In this document: one piece after another, positions 17,421 through 25,529 of the stretch
Position numbering within the stretch: position 1 is the stretch's first letter
Layout of the letters: the number at the start of each line of letters is the position of its first letter
Source of the DNA: Chitinophagaceae bacterium
GTDB lineage: Bacteria; Bacteroidota; Bacteroidia; Chitinophagales; Chitinophagaceae
Length of the DNA: 42,471 nucleotides
NCBI GenBank assembly: GCA_027486695.1
Contig: JAIXOS010000302.1
Location: 1 to 42,471, forward strand
Direction: 5' to 3'
Made by a program: the position numbers and the translations under genes
Notes under the pieces: model-generated
Database searches by the model: none
What the model saw: the letters and a program-made list of their open reading frames with translations, nothing else
What the model was told of the DNA's origin: nothing

Positions 17421-18890
17421 TTATTTAAAACGATAATGTAATACTTGTACAGATTGTTTTACTCTAGCAACACAACTAATTGTCTTTTTTTCATTGCCAC
17501 TCAGTAACTCTATACTGTTACTACCCTCTTGCAAAGGAACTCGCACATAGTTAATATAAGCAGGTAAAGTAAGCCAACTGCGGGTATCTGCCTTTTCTGT
17601 AGCCGTATTAAAAATATTGACAGCCAAACTTGTAATTATTCCGGCCATTTCAGCATCTTCTTGTTTCTTCTTTTCATCTTTTGAGTCAGAGGTACTTTTA
17701 GCTATAGCGGTAGCAGCCTCTTTAGAAGCTCGCTCAATTAATTTTTTGGCAATTTGACGTGCTATTGCATGTGCTATTTCGGTTAATTGTCTTTCTTGCA
17801 AAGTTGTTAGAGCCAATGCATTGATGTTTTCGGCTAATTCAGTTGTATAAAGAGATGAATTTACCAATACCGTAGGTACAATAGTATGATCGGTTTGTAC
17901 TACATAATAGGGAAGAGCTATACGGGTAACATTGACACTTTTAGAAGAAAAAGAATTACCATACATATTTCGGTAAAAACCATTATCGAAGGGTACACTA
18001 ATCCGATTGCCGCTAGCGTCGAAATAATAAAAATCACTATTGCCGTAGCCATCTCTCGACAAAACAAAATTTTGTTCACTTTTAATAGGTGCCCAACCTT
18101 GTTCAATAAAAATGATAGCTTCTGCAAACGATTTATTATCCACTAAAGTGGTATCTGAAAAACCAAATTTAGAACGATATTGCTGAGCTATATCAAAAAA
18201 ACCCATTTGACTAGCAGTTCGAATAACATCTTTTTTTAGTTGTTTTGGTATTGCAACTCCATAATACAAACTTTTTGCACTGAGAAAAATATCAGCTGCA
18301 TTACGATAGGCAATAAAAGCATTGTTAATATCTCCGGCAACTTCATAAAGTAATCCTTGTAACATGGTAGCAAAGGCATCCGTTGCATATACATTTTTCG
18401 GATTTTTGTAACTATCTAACAAAGCCTTGTTACGTAAACTTATTCTACGTGCCTCAACAATAGCATCATCAATTTTATTCAAATACAAATAATTAAGCGA
18501 TTTGTAATAATGAATCAAGAAAGGATCAAAAGGTTCTCCCAAATATTTCTGCATACTTGGATTGATCGTTAACGATTTTAGTACGTCGGCGCCTGAACGC
18601 TTATTTATATCTAAAAATGCATCCGCTAGGTTAAAAAAATAATTACTACTATCGTAATCGTGTGCTAAATGCAGTACAGTACCTTTTTCAATAAAATACA
18701 AAAATTTATTTCTGCTTTGTTGTATATAATTATTGTTATCAAGTGCGGTTAAAGCATCTTGGTATTGGTTAGTCCGTACTACTTGTTTATAGTATCCGGA
18801 CATTTTGTGATGGTAAGTGGCACACGAAAAAAGAAAAGGTATACACAGTAATACCATGCATACCCTATTCCGTTTATATACATCACTCAT
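17421..18890 (-). CDS. COG3014-like lipoprotein with TPR-like region
   Basis: The product has 489 residues. The signal peptide ends in LFSC (Cys about residue 23), so it is a lipoprotein. Residues 30-260 are helical and repeat-like; one segment reads HYYKSLNYLYLNKIDDAIVE, as in TPR proteins, and includes ATMLQGLLYEVAGDINNA. The C-terminal half has a basic, Ala-rich helix (IARQIAKKLIERASKEAA) and beta strands. This matches the pattern I know for COG3014 proteins, often encoded beside LpoB-like lipoproteins as here (31-bp gap). The role is unknown; a link to cell-wall synthesis is suggested only by the neighbour. Confidence 0.82.
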   Translation of the reverse strand: MSDVYKRNRVCMVLLCIPFLFSCATYHHKMSGYYKQVVRTNQYQDALTALDNNNYIQQSRNKFLYFIEKGTVLHLAHDYDSSNYFFNLADAFLDINKRSGADVLKSLTINPSMQKYLGEPFDPFLIHYYKSLNYLYLNKIDDAIVEARRISLRNKALLDSYKNPKNVYATDAFATMLQGLLYEVAGDINNAFIAYRNAADIFLSAKSLYYGVAIPKQLKKDVIRTASQMGFFDIAQQYRSKFGFSDTTLVDNKSFAEAIIFIEQGWAPIKSEQNFVLSRDGYGNSDFYYFDASGNRISVPFDNGFYRNMYGNSFSSKSVNVTRIALPYYVVQTDHTIVPTVLVNSSLYTTELAENINALALTTLQERQLTEIAHAIARQIAKKLIERASKEAATAIAKSTSDSKDEKKKQEDAEMAGIITSLAVNIFNTATEKADTRSWLTLPAYINYVRVPLQEGSNSIELLSGNEKKTISCVARVKQSVQVLHYRFK

Positions 18891-18921
18891 TCCTTTAAAT
18901 TTGATAAAACAATCGACTGAA

Positions 18922-19515
18922 TTAATTTTTTACATATTTGGCAATTTTTTTATCGCCAATCCATACAATTTCATTTGTTTCAATATTGGTTAACTCCAAA
19001 TTAATTTGATAAGTAACAGTTTTTTGCTTTTTATATGCATCAACAATAGAATTAATAGAACCTTGCAAAATATAGTCGGCTCCATTTTCTAAACCAAATT
19101 TTTTCATTGTACTAACAGATGCATTGGTTTGCATATCGGCTTTCTCGGCTCTTAAAGCTTCTCTTTTTTTACCACTTTGAACCAATCCTACCAACTGTGT
19201 ATTAATAAATGCCCGCTCTAAGTCTTTCATGAAAGTTTCAGACTCAATGTGTTCATGACTTTTATTAGTGATAATTCCAACTATTACTACGGGCTTTTTT
19301 CCTTTAGCAGCTGTATGGTTGGATAGCCATTTTTCGGCAATAATTTGTTTGGTCATTGCTTCAGCAGTTAATCTGCTGTCTGTATTGTTCCAACTTCCAC
19401 TGATATCAATTTGTTCAGCAGGATCTATACGGGTTACTTTTCTGTTGGCACAGCCGGATAATACAAATGAACTTACAGTTGTAAGCATGACAAACGACAA
19501 AAACGTTTTTTTCAT
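18922..19515 (-). CDS. LpoB-like lipoprotein (penicillin-binding protein activator family)
   Basis: The product has 197 residues. The lipobox VLSGC (Cys about residue 21) marks an outer-membrane lipoprotein. The mature domain reads ISGSWNNTDSRLTAEAMTKQ, then PVVIVGIITNKSHEHI, FMKDLERAFINT and ADYILQGSINSI, close to the LpoB/PF13036 fold. In E. coli LpoB activates the peptidoglycan synthase PBP1b; whether that holds in Bacteroidota is not shown. It is first or second in a minus-strand group with the COG3014-like gene downstream and a small secreted protein gene 24 bp upstream. Confidence 0.85.
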   Translation of the reverse strand: MKKTFLSFVMLTTVSSFVLSGCANRKVTRIDPAEQIDISGSWNNTDSRLTAEAMTKQIIAEKWLSNHTAAKGKKPVVIVGIITNKSHEHIESETFMKDLERAFINTQLVGLVQSGKKREALRAEKADMQTNASVSTMKKFGLENGADYILQGSINSIVDAYKKQKTVTYQINLELTNIETNEIVWIGDKKIAKYVKN

Positions 19516-19539
19516 ATAAATAAATTATTGATAAATATT

Positions 19540-19935
19540 TTAAAACCAAAAACACCAATTACGCGATCTGTAACCAACTTGTGGCAAGAAAAAATTTGGC
19601 TGTTGAAAAAAAGGAGAAAAGCCATTGTAGCCAAATTGATTCCAATGATTAAAACCTTGAAAACCACTATTGTTAGCATAAGCCAATCGAACTTGCTGTC
19701 TGTTGTTGATACGTGCTTGTTTGTGTGCTAGTTTCTCTTGATACCAATCGTAAGCCTGATAGGTTTGCTGTACAGTAGTATTAAAATTTTGTAGCAAACT
19801 ATCTTTTAACAACATATAATGTTGTTGACTTTGCAAATAATTTGGATTTTGATCGGCTACAGGCAAAACGGAAGTTGACTGAGCATTTACTTGACAAACC
19901 ATAAAAGCCGCAACGATAAAAAGTAACTTTTTCAT
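19540..19935 (-). CDS. Small secreted Gln/Asn-rich hypothetical protein
   Basis: The product has 131 residues with a clear signal peptide (1-18, cleaved after VNA/Q). The mature part has a helical Gln-rich half (residues about 30-85) and an aromatic tail with repeated Gln, Phe, Asn and Gly near 90-131. It probably travels with the LpoB-like gene 24 bp downstream. I do not recognise a family. Confidence 0.65.
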   Translation of the reverse strand: MKKLLFIVAAFMVCQVNAQSTSVLPVADQNPNYLQSQQHYMLLKDSLLQNFNTTVQQTYQAYDWYQEKLAHKQARINNRQQVRLAYANNSGFQGFNHWNQFGYNGFSPFFQQPNFFLPQVGYRSRNWCFWF

Positions 19936-20043
19936 GATAAAAAATTTTGCGTTGTTATTGCGTATCTACAAAATAGAAGACAACTAAAATTGGACCAATG
20001 ATACTTTTGAAATGTGAAAATATTGTTACAATAGAAATTAAAT

Positions 20044-20559
20044 TTAGGTATTTTTCTTCTTAAAAATAGGTACTGTACTACAAGGCTCTCCATACATAAT
20101 ACTTTTGGCATTGTTGCGCAATAATTGGGTTATAGCCACATAAGCTGCTGCAGGAATAGCTATTTCACCACATCCCTTTACCACCACTCGCTGATTGGTA
20201 AAGGTTTCAACATTGAGTGATTGTATATTTTTTAATAACAAATGTTGCTTAAAATCATCAATGGTACCAAAGAAAACCTCGGTTGCAATAGGCTGCAAGT
20301 AGGCGGTAATAAGCATATAAGCCCACATTGGTATAATGGCGTCGGCACTACAAAAAATGGCTACATTTTTTTGCTCATAAACCGACCAATCGGTAGTAAG
20401 TAAAGCTGCCCGAAAATCTTTTTCCTTTAAAATAAGTTCCATGAACAAATAGGGTTTTAAATCAAAACCCACAATAGTATCGCTCTTAGGAAAATAACTT
20501 TCTAAATCAATGCTTATAATGCCACTTTCGGCTACTTTATTTACAAATGTTTCCTGCAT
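20044..20559 (-). CDS. DUF2480 family protein
   Basis: The 171-residue product matches what I know of DUF2480, a family almost confined to Bacteroidota. Typical features are the N-terminal NKVAESGIISIDLE, then DLKPYLFMELILKEKDFR, a WSVYEQKNVAIFCSADAIIP core, and a C-terminal GCGEIAIPAAAYVAIT. There are no membrane segments or signal peptide. The function is not established; cytoplasmic location is inferred. Upstream TAACTTTG (20596-20589 on the minus strand) may be its -7 box. Confidence 0.85.
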   Translation of the reverse strand: MQETFVNKVAESGIISIDLESYFPKSDTIVGFDLKPYLFMELILKEKDFRAALLTTDWSVYEQKNVAIFCSADAIIPMWAYMLITAYLQPIATEVFFGTIDDFKQHLLLKNIQSLNVETFTNQRVVVKGCGEIAIPAAAYVAITQLLRNNAKSIMYGEPCSTVPIFKKKNT

Positions 20560-20648
20560 ACAAGATAAGTTAAACGTTTATCAATGAACAAAGTTACAAC
20601 TCATTAGGGTGCTGTTGTTTTCGTTAAACGCAATTGAATAGTTAAAAA

Positions 20649-20679
20649 AAATAGGCCATCAAATTTTGATGGCCTATTT
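20649..20679 (-). terminator. Rho-independent terminator for the PpiD gene
   Basis: Arms 20649-20660 and 20668-20679 (AAATAGGCCATC and its complement) form a 12-bp stem. On the minus strand the stem is followed by a run of T, so it ends the transcript of the foldase gene that stops at 20703. Confidence 0.85.
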
Positions 20680-20702
20680 CTATTGGTAAAGTGAAATATT
20701 GA

Positions 20703-22796
20703 TTAATAAAAAGTACTTCTGTTGTCTTTAATAACAGATGCTTTTTTCAAAGCTTCAGATGAACGGTAGATTGCCATTCTTTGTGCTTGTTGTAATTGTT
20801 GCTTAATACCTTCAGCATCGTTTACACTAGCTTTTGCACCAATCGAATTCACTTTTACAGCATAAACACCACTTGTACCCACAATAGGTTCGCTAATTTT
20901 GCCTTTCAATTCAGCGTTGAAAGCAGCTCCAAGTACTTTTGTTTCGTTACCCAAACCAGGTATAAAAGGATTGCTAAATAAAACGGTATCTACTTTAGCT
21001 ACAGTAGTACCTACATTTTTTGCAATTTCTTCTAAAGAGCTTCCTTTGAATTTACTTTCCAAAATTTGTTTTGCTTTCAATTCATTTCTTACAAGGTTTT
21101 CTACTTGCGGACGCAAAGTTTGAGCCGAAGGTAAACCAACAGGGTTAACAGCTGAAACGATAGCTACAATATATTTATCAGTAACTTCAAAAGGCTCGCT
21201 GATATCGCCAAGTTTGTGTTCGTATACCCAACGAACCAATTGTCGGTTAGATCCAATACCTGAAATTGTAAAATCGTTTGCTTTAATATCGGTACTGCTT
21301 ACACTTGGAATATTTTGTTTTTTTGCATTTTCTTCAAACAATTCTTTACTTTTTGCTGAAGCTACAAACTGTGCAGCGGCAGTACTTGCAGCATTTACAG
21401 TTTCGTTACTTGCTACAATTGGTTTTGCCAAGTAAGCTAGTTTGTAAGCAGGTTGTACATTTTTTTGGCCTAAAACCTCTATGTAGTGGTAGCCGTATTC
21501 AGTTTTTACAACTCCTTTGCTTCCTACAGTTTTATCGAAAGCAAATTCGTTAAAAGTGCCAACCATTTGTCCTTGAGGGAAGAAATCATATACACCACCT
21601 TTTGCTTTACTACCGGGATCATCGCTGTATTTTGCACAAAGACTATCAAAATTTGCACCACCTTTTATAGCAACTTCTACACTATCAATTTGTTTTTTAG
21701 CAATAGTATCTTGCTTAATCACTTGACCATTTTGAGGGTTGCTAGTAGCTATAAGGATATGACGTACTTTGGCACTATCGGGCCATTGCTTAACTCCTAC
21801 CATTTTAGCAATTACAAAATTAGAACCATCTACATAAGGACCATACGTTTGACCAACAGCCAAACGAGTTAATGAATCTTTGTTAGTTTGTTGAATTTTA
21901 CCTTTACTAAAATAGCTATCGTAAAAAGGCATTTCGCTACCAACCCTTCCTAAAAACGATTTTACATCAGTAGCGGCAACAAAATCGGCTTTTAAACCAA
22001 GTAATGTATTTAAAGTAGCAGCAGTATCGGCACCACTAGGCTGTGCACTAAAGCTAACATAATTAATTACCCTTGTTTCCTCATCTCTATCATACTCTTT
22101 GTGGTGTTTTTGAGCATAAGCAATTATAGCATCGTCAGAAACTTTTACCGTACTATCTACAATAGCACTGTAGGGAGCTGTTACGTAAGAAAAGCCTGCT
22201 ATAGCATTGTTATCGGCTTGTTGCTTTTCAACCAACCATTTGGGTACATAAATACTTTGTTGCAACAAATTATTGTACTTGGTACGCAACGCTTGTTGAA
22301 CAGTAGGTACAATGTAGGCTTGAGTAATCATTTCCAATTGATCGGCATCTTTGCTTTTTTTAATCTGAGCAAAAGCATTACGGGCTTCGTCAGCTTTAAA
22401 TCTTCCGGTTTGTTGGTCTGTAAATTCTCTTTTTAAGGGCGAGGTATTTTCATCGAACAAAATATCGCTTAATTCTTTGGGAGTAACAGTAATTCCCAAT
22501 TTGCTGTATTCTTGTTCCATAATAATTCTGTCCACTTCCTGATTCCAAACGCCACCAATCAATTGTTCTTTTGTACCGGCTTGAGCGCCATACATTTTTT
22601 CAATCATGGCAATTTTTCCATCAAAGTCGGTTCTTTGAATTTTAACACCATTAACCGTACCAACTACAGTGGTATTGCTAAATAAGTTGCCTCTAGAAAA
22701 AGAAGCATCTTGTAAAATAAATGCAAGCAAGGCAAGTGCAATGATGCCAAACATAATAATGGCACCTTTGTCGCGGATTCGTTGAATAACAGACAT
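20703..22796 (-). CDS. PpiD-like peptidylprolyl isomerase (SurA_N plus parvulin)
   Basis: This 697-residue protein is anchored by one N-terminal helix (about 13-30; IIMFGIIALALLAFILQDAS) and otherwise sits in the periplasm. A SurA_N-like chaperone region follows, including TVVGTVNGVKIQRTDFD. The parvulin domain is near 343-450, with AKVRHILIA, ANFDSLCAKYSDDPGS, KGGVYDFFPQGQMV and EYGYHYIEVLG. PpiD proteins assist folding of secreted and outer-membrane proteins at the inner membrane. A promoter-like TTTG/TAnnTTTG pair precedes the gene, and a terminator follows, so it is probably monocistronic. Confidence 0.93.
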   Translation of the reverse strand: MSVIQRIRDKGAIIMFGIIALALLAFILQDASFSRGNLFSNTTVVGTVNGVKIQRTDFDGKIAMIEKMYGAQAGTKEQLIGGVWNQEVDRIIMEQEYSKLGITVTPKELSDILFDENTSPLKREFTDQQTGRFKADEARNAFAQIKKSKDADQLEMITQAYIVPTVQQALRTKYNNLLQQSIYVPKWLVEKQQADNNAIAGFSYVTAPYSAIVDSTVKVSDDAIIAYAQKHHKEYDRDEETRVINYVSFSAQPSGADTAATLNTLLGLKADFVAATDVKSFLGRVGSEMPFYDSYFSKGKIQQTNKDSLTRLAVGQTYGPYVDGSNFVIAKMVGVKQWPDSAKVRHILIATSNPQNGQVIKQDTIAKKQIDSVEVAIKGGANFDSLCAKYSDDPGSKAKGGVYDFFPQGQMVGTFNEFAFDKTVGSKGVVKTEYGYHYIEVLGQKNVQPAYKLAYLAKPIVASNETVNAASTAAAQFVASAKSKELFEENAKKQNIPSVSSTDIKANDFTISGIGSNRQLVRWVYEHKLGDISEPFEVTDKYIVAIVSAVNPVGLPSAQTLRPQVENLVRNELKAKQILESKFKGSSLEEIAKNVGTTVAKVDTVLFSNPFIPGLGNETKVLGAAFNAELKGKISEPIVGTSGVYAVKVNSIGAKASVNDAEGIKQQLQQAQRMAIYRSSEALKKASVIKDNRSTFY

Positions 22797-22829
22797 AATA
22801 AATTAATTAGTATGATTTTTTAAGGATAG

Positions 22830-22860
22830 CAAAAATAGGGGAATAATAGGTTAGAACAAA
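22830..22860 (-). promoter_or_regulatory. Probable promoter of the PpiD gene
   Basis: On the minus strand TATTTTTG (22837-22830) fits TAnnTTTG, and TTTG (22860-22857) lies 19 nt upstream, which fits the Bacteroidota -33/-7 layout. The start codon is 34 nt downstream. Confidence 0.55.
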
Positions 22861-23287
22861 TTGTGGAAAAAATACTGAAAGGTTTAATGGCAAAGGATTT
22901 AAAATATGGATAAAATAGAACAACAAAAGTGTAATTGCATAACAGCAAAAAAATATTTGAAGGGTAGTAAAAGTTGCAGCAAAAAATATCAACAATAGGG
23001 ATGTGTACAAACACCAAACTAGGTGGAAAACTCAGTTTTTTATCTTTTCAACTGTTAAAAAATAGCGAACAAACAAAATTTGGAAAAACGAGTAAATACA
23101 TTACGCAGCAAAAAATTGTGCCTTTGTTATCCCTGTTAATTCACACTGCATAACCTGTGAATAGGAGTTTGGGTATAACCAAGGTAACAACAATACCCAA
23201 TTGTTAAAAAAAGCACCAAAACTATGCTACATAACAATTTGGTAACAATGCTATAATGTGGATTAGAGTGGATAACCCGATAGTAAT

Positions 23288-23295
23288 TAACTTTG
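23288..23295 (+). promoter_or_regulatory. Probable -7 box for nadA
   Basis: TAACTTTG fits TAnnTTTG exactly. A -33 TTTG at the right spacing is not seen. The implied 5' leader is about 90 nt; I saw no known riboswitch in it. Confidence 0.45.
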
Positions 23296-23393
23296 TGCTA
23301 CCTTGATAAGTAAGTTACTACGATATACACACTCCTAATAGTAGTAGTTTGGTTATATAAATAATCTATTAATATTCTTTTATTACGGCAGTT

Positions 23394-24401
23394 ATGAACA
23401 TTGACAAAGCAAAAGCAAACTTAATTACCAACGGCTTTTTAGACATTGAGTTAGATCCAACACTCGACTTGTTTGCAGGAATAGAAAAATTAAAAAAAGA
23501 AAAAAATGCCATCGTATTGGCACACTACTATCAAGAACCCGATATACAGGATGTAGCAGATTATATTGGCGATAGTTTGGGATTGGCGCAAAAAGCGCAG
23601 CAAACCAATGCCGACATCATCGTTTTTGCCGGTGTTCACTTTATGGCCGAAACCGCTAAAATTCTCAATCCTCAAAAAAAGGTATTGCTGCCCGATTTAA
23701 AGGCCGGTTGCTCTTTGGCCGACTCAGCCCCCGCCGCACCGTTTAAAGCGTTTAAAGACAAACATCCGGACCATTTAGTGGTATCCTACATCAATTGCAC
23801 TTCCGAAATAAAAGCATTGAGCGATATTATTTGTACTAGCAGCAATGCCGAAAAAATAATTGAGTCTATTCCGGCCACTCAACCCATCATTTTTGCGCCG
23901 GATAAAAACCTAGGAGCTTACCTCAATAAAAAAACCGGTAGAAACATGGTTTTGTGGAATGGCGCTTGCATGGTACACGAAATATTTAGTGCCGAAAAAA
24001 TTACCAAACTCAAAGTAAGACACCCCGAAGCATTGGTGATTGCACATCCTGAGTGCGAAGAAGTGGTATTACAAATGGCCGATTTTATAGGCAGTACTAC
24101 CCAATTGCTCAAATATGCAGCTGCTAGCAAAGCACAAACCTTTATCGTTGTTACCGAAACCGGAATTTTGCACCAAATGCAAAAAGATGCACCCACCAAA
24201 ACATTTATTCCGGCACCGCCCAACAACAATTGCGCTTGCAATGATTGTGGGTACATGAAACTCAATACGCTCGAAAAACTATATATTTCAATGAAATATG
24301 AGCTACCTGAAATTACCATGAACGAAACATTGCGCTTAGCTGCCAAAAAACCTATTGAAAGAATGCTAGAAATTAGCAAAGCAGCCGGACTGTTGGGATA
24401 A
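23394..24401 (+). CDS. nadA: Quinolinate synthase
   Basis: This 4Fe-4S enzyme condenses iminoaspartate with dihydroxyacetone phosphate to quinolinate in de novo NAD synthesis. Signatures include [20 protein letters not shown] (about 39-58), [10 protein letters not shown] (near 101), [34 protein letters not shown] and [18 protein letters not shown]. The three conserved cluster cysteines are in the GCSLA, HPEC and NDCGYM regions or their close equivalents. Length (335) is normal. nadB and nadC are not adjacent. The gene is followed almost directly by repeat copy B and a bidirectional terminator. Confidence 0.97.
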   Translation: MNIDKAKANLITNGFLDIELDPTLDLFAGIEKLKKEKNAIVLAHYYQEPDIQDVADYIGDSLGLAQKAQQTNADIIVFAGVHFMAETAKILNPQKKVLLPDLKAGCSLADSAPAAPFKAFKDKHPDHLVVSYINCTSEIKALSDIICTSSNAEKIIESIPATQPIIFAPDKNLGAYLNKKTGRNMVLWNGACMVHEIFSAEKITKLKVRHPEALVIAHPECEEVVLQMADFIGSTTQLLKYAAASKAQTFIVVTETGILHQMQKDAPTKTFIPAPPNNNCACNDCGYMKLNTLEKLYISMKYELPEITMNETLRLAAKKPIERMLEISKAAGLLG

Positions 24402-24403
24402 TA

Positions 24404-24491
24404 AACGGCTACACGGTAGCCTATTTTGGGTATGAGCCAAGGGCTATTACTACTATTTGGCTGTAGTGGCGTTGGCACCGTTCAACAGTTA
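24404..24491 (+). repeat. Dispersed 88-bp intergenic repeat, copy B
   Basis: This copy starts 3 bp after the nadA stop. It aligns without gaps to copy A (2674-2761) and shares the block GGCTATTACTACTATTTGGC with copy C. Ends AACGG and CCGTT could pair. Confidence 0.88.
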
Positions 24492-24527
24492 ACAACCTGT
24501 ATCAACAGTTTTTCTTCCATTAATTGT

Positions 24528-24569
24528 AAAACAAAGCCCCTTGAATGTTGGTACAAGGGGCTTTGTTTT
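24528..24569. terminator. Strong bidirectional terminator
   Basis: A perfect 16-bp stem (24528-24543 with 24554-24569), core CAAAGCCCCTTG, has A and T tracts at its two ends. It lies between nadA and the convergent beta-barrel gene, just beyond repeat copy B. Confidence 0.9.
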
Positions 24570-24592
24570 ATAAATAACTATTTTTAGCTGTA

Positions 24593-25462
24593 TTAAAAAT
24601 TGCTAAATCGAATACCTACAGCGTAAGGGTATTGTTCTATTTGTGTTTTGTTGTCGTGTAAACTATTAAAACTGTAACTGCCATATAGCCTAATAGGTCC
24701 TAGACCCAATTCAGCAATTCCGGCTAAGCGCCAAGGACTTAAGTTCAAGTTACCTCGGTATTTTTGTTTGCCCCTTTCGCTGCTGATTTGTTTGTTATAG
24801 CTTGATAAAAGGTATCCTGCACTTACGCCCGCGCTTATGTTGAATCCTTTTTTCTTGTTAGGTGTGGCATTAAAATTGAGCATTAATGGCACAGTTAAGT
24901 AGCTTGTGTACAATTTGTTTTTTGAAAAATGAATGCTATCGGTAAATACAAAAGGTTCCGGATTGTTTCGATAACTAATATTTTTTTCGTATCTGAAGTT
25001 ATACATTTCAAGGCCGGCACCATATTTCAAATTCACAACATGCTTAATCAAGTTCATTTTTTGCATAAACACCCAAATATTCACATTGCTCGATTTTCCG
25101 GTATTCAGATTAAAGCTGTTTTGATTAATAGGAGTACTATTGTTAATAACAGGCGTATAACTATTGGTAGCTAGGTTAGCATAGTTGGTTTGATCGTTGT
25201 AATTGGCAAATCCCAAATCAAAAATCCACCAATTGGTTTGCACATTCGACTTTTTTGGTGTGTTTGTTTTATTGATAATGATGTTGATGGCATGATTGCT
25301 ATTGTCTTTATCAGTCGATTTTTTGGAGGTATTTTTATCTTTTATAATAATAAAATTTCCCACTTTTATGGTGTCAGTGGTGGATTTATTGGTAGTATCG
25401 GTTTGTGCCAATCCGGTAAATACTGCGGCTAGTGCCACTGAAAAAAATAACAACTTTTTCAT
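24593..25462 (-). CDS. Outer-membrane beta-barrel protein
   Basis: The product has 289 residues from ATG 25462. That start gives a clean signal peptide (MKKLLFFSVALAAVFTGLAQ), whereas the longer frame up to 25543 adds an unlikely extra N-terminus. After a Ser/Thr/Lys/Asn-rich linker, the rest alternates polar and hydrophobic residues in short strands (YGAGLEMYNFRYE, TSYLTVPLMLNFNA, YAVGIRFSNF), ending in a Phe, typical of small outer-membrane barrels of the PorT/OmpW-like type in Bacteroidota. It is third in line after the ECF sigma factor and its anti-sigma factor and may be part of that regulated unit. Confidence 0.8.
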   Translation of the reverse strand: MKKLLFFSVALAAVFTGLAQTDTTNKSTTDTIKVGNFIIIKDKNTSKKSTDKDNSNHAINIIINKTNTPKKSNVQTNWWIFDLGFANYNDQTNYANLATNSYTPVINNSTPINQNSFNLNTGKSSNVNIWVFMQKMNLIKHVVNLKYGAGLEMYNFRYEKNISYRNNPEPFVFTDSIHFSKNKLYTSYLTVPLMLNFNATPNKKKGFNISAGVSAGYLLSSYNKQISSERGKQKYRGNLNLSPWRLAGIAELGLGPIRLYGSYSFNSLHDNKTQIEQYPYAVGIRFSNF

Positions 25463-25529
25463 GTGTAAGTGTTTTCTATAATAAAAAAATGAAAGAATTT
25501 TAATAAGTATTATTTTACAATGTAGAAGG

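Larger units (their letters stand above)
22797..23393. other. 597-bp AT-rich gap with DnaA-box-like motifs
   Basis: No gene was found. The region holds the PpiD and nadA promoters, an 8-bp inverted repeat (23169-23176 with 23193-23200) and several near-matches to the DnaA box TGTGGATAA on the plus strand: 22862, 22905, 23257 and 23267 at 8/9, and 23156 at 7/9. An AT-only tract runs near 23355-23385. It is either an ordinary promoter region or a candidate for DnaA binding. Confidence 0.5.

Noticed and set aside
22807-23010. Minus-strand hydrophobic frames of 65-67 codons upstream of the PpiD gene
   Set aside because: AT-rich translation artefact in the promoter gap; no start context or family features.
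23302-23393. Riboswitch in the nadA leader
   Set aside because: The leader is about 90 nt and AT-rich; no conserved riboswitch core was recognised.
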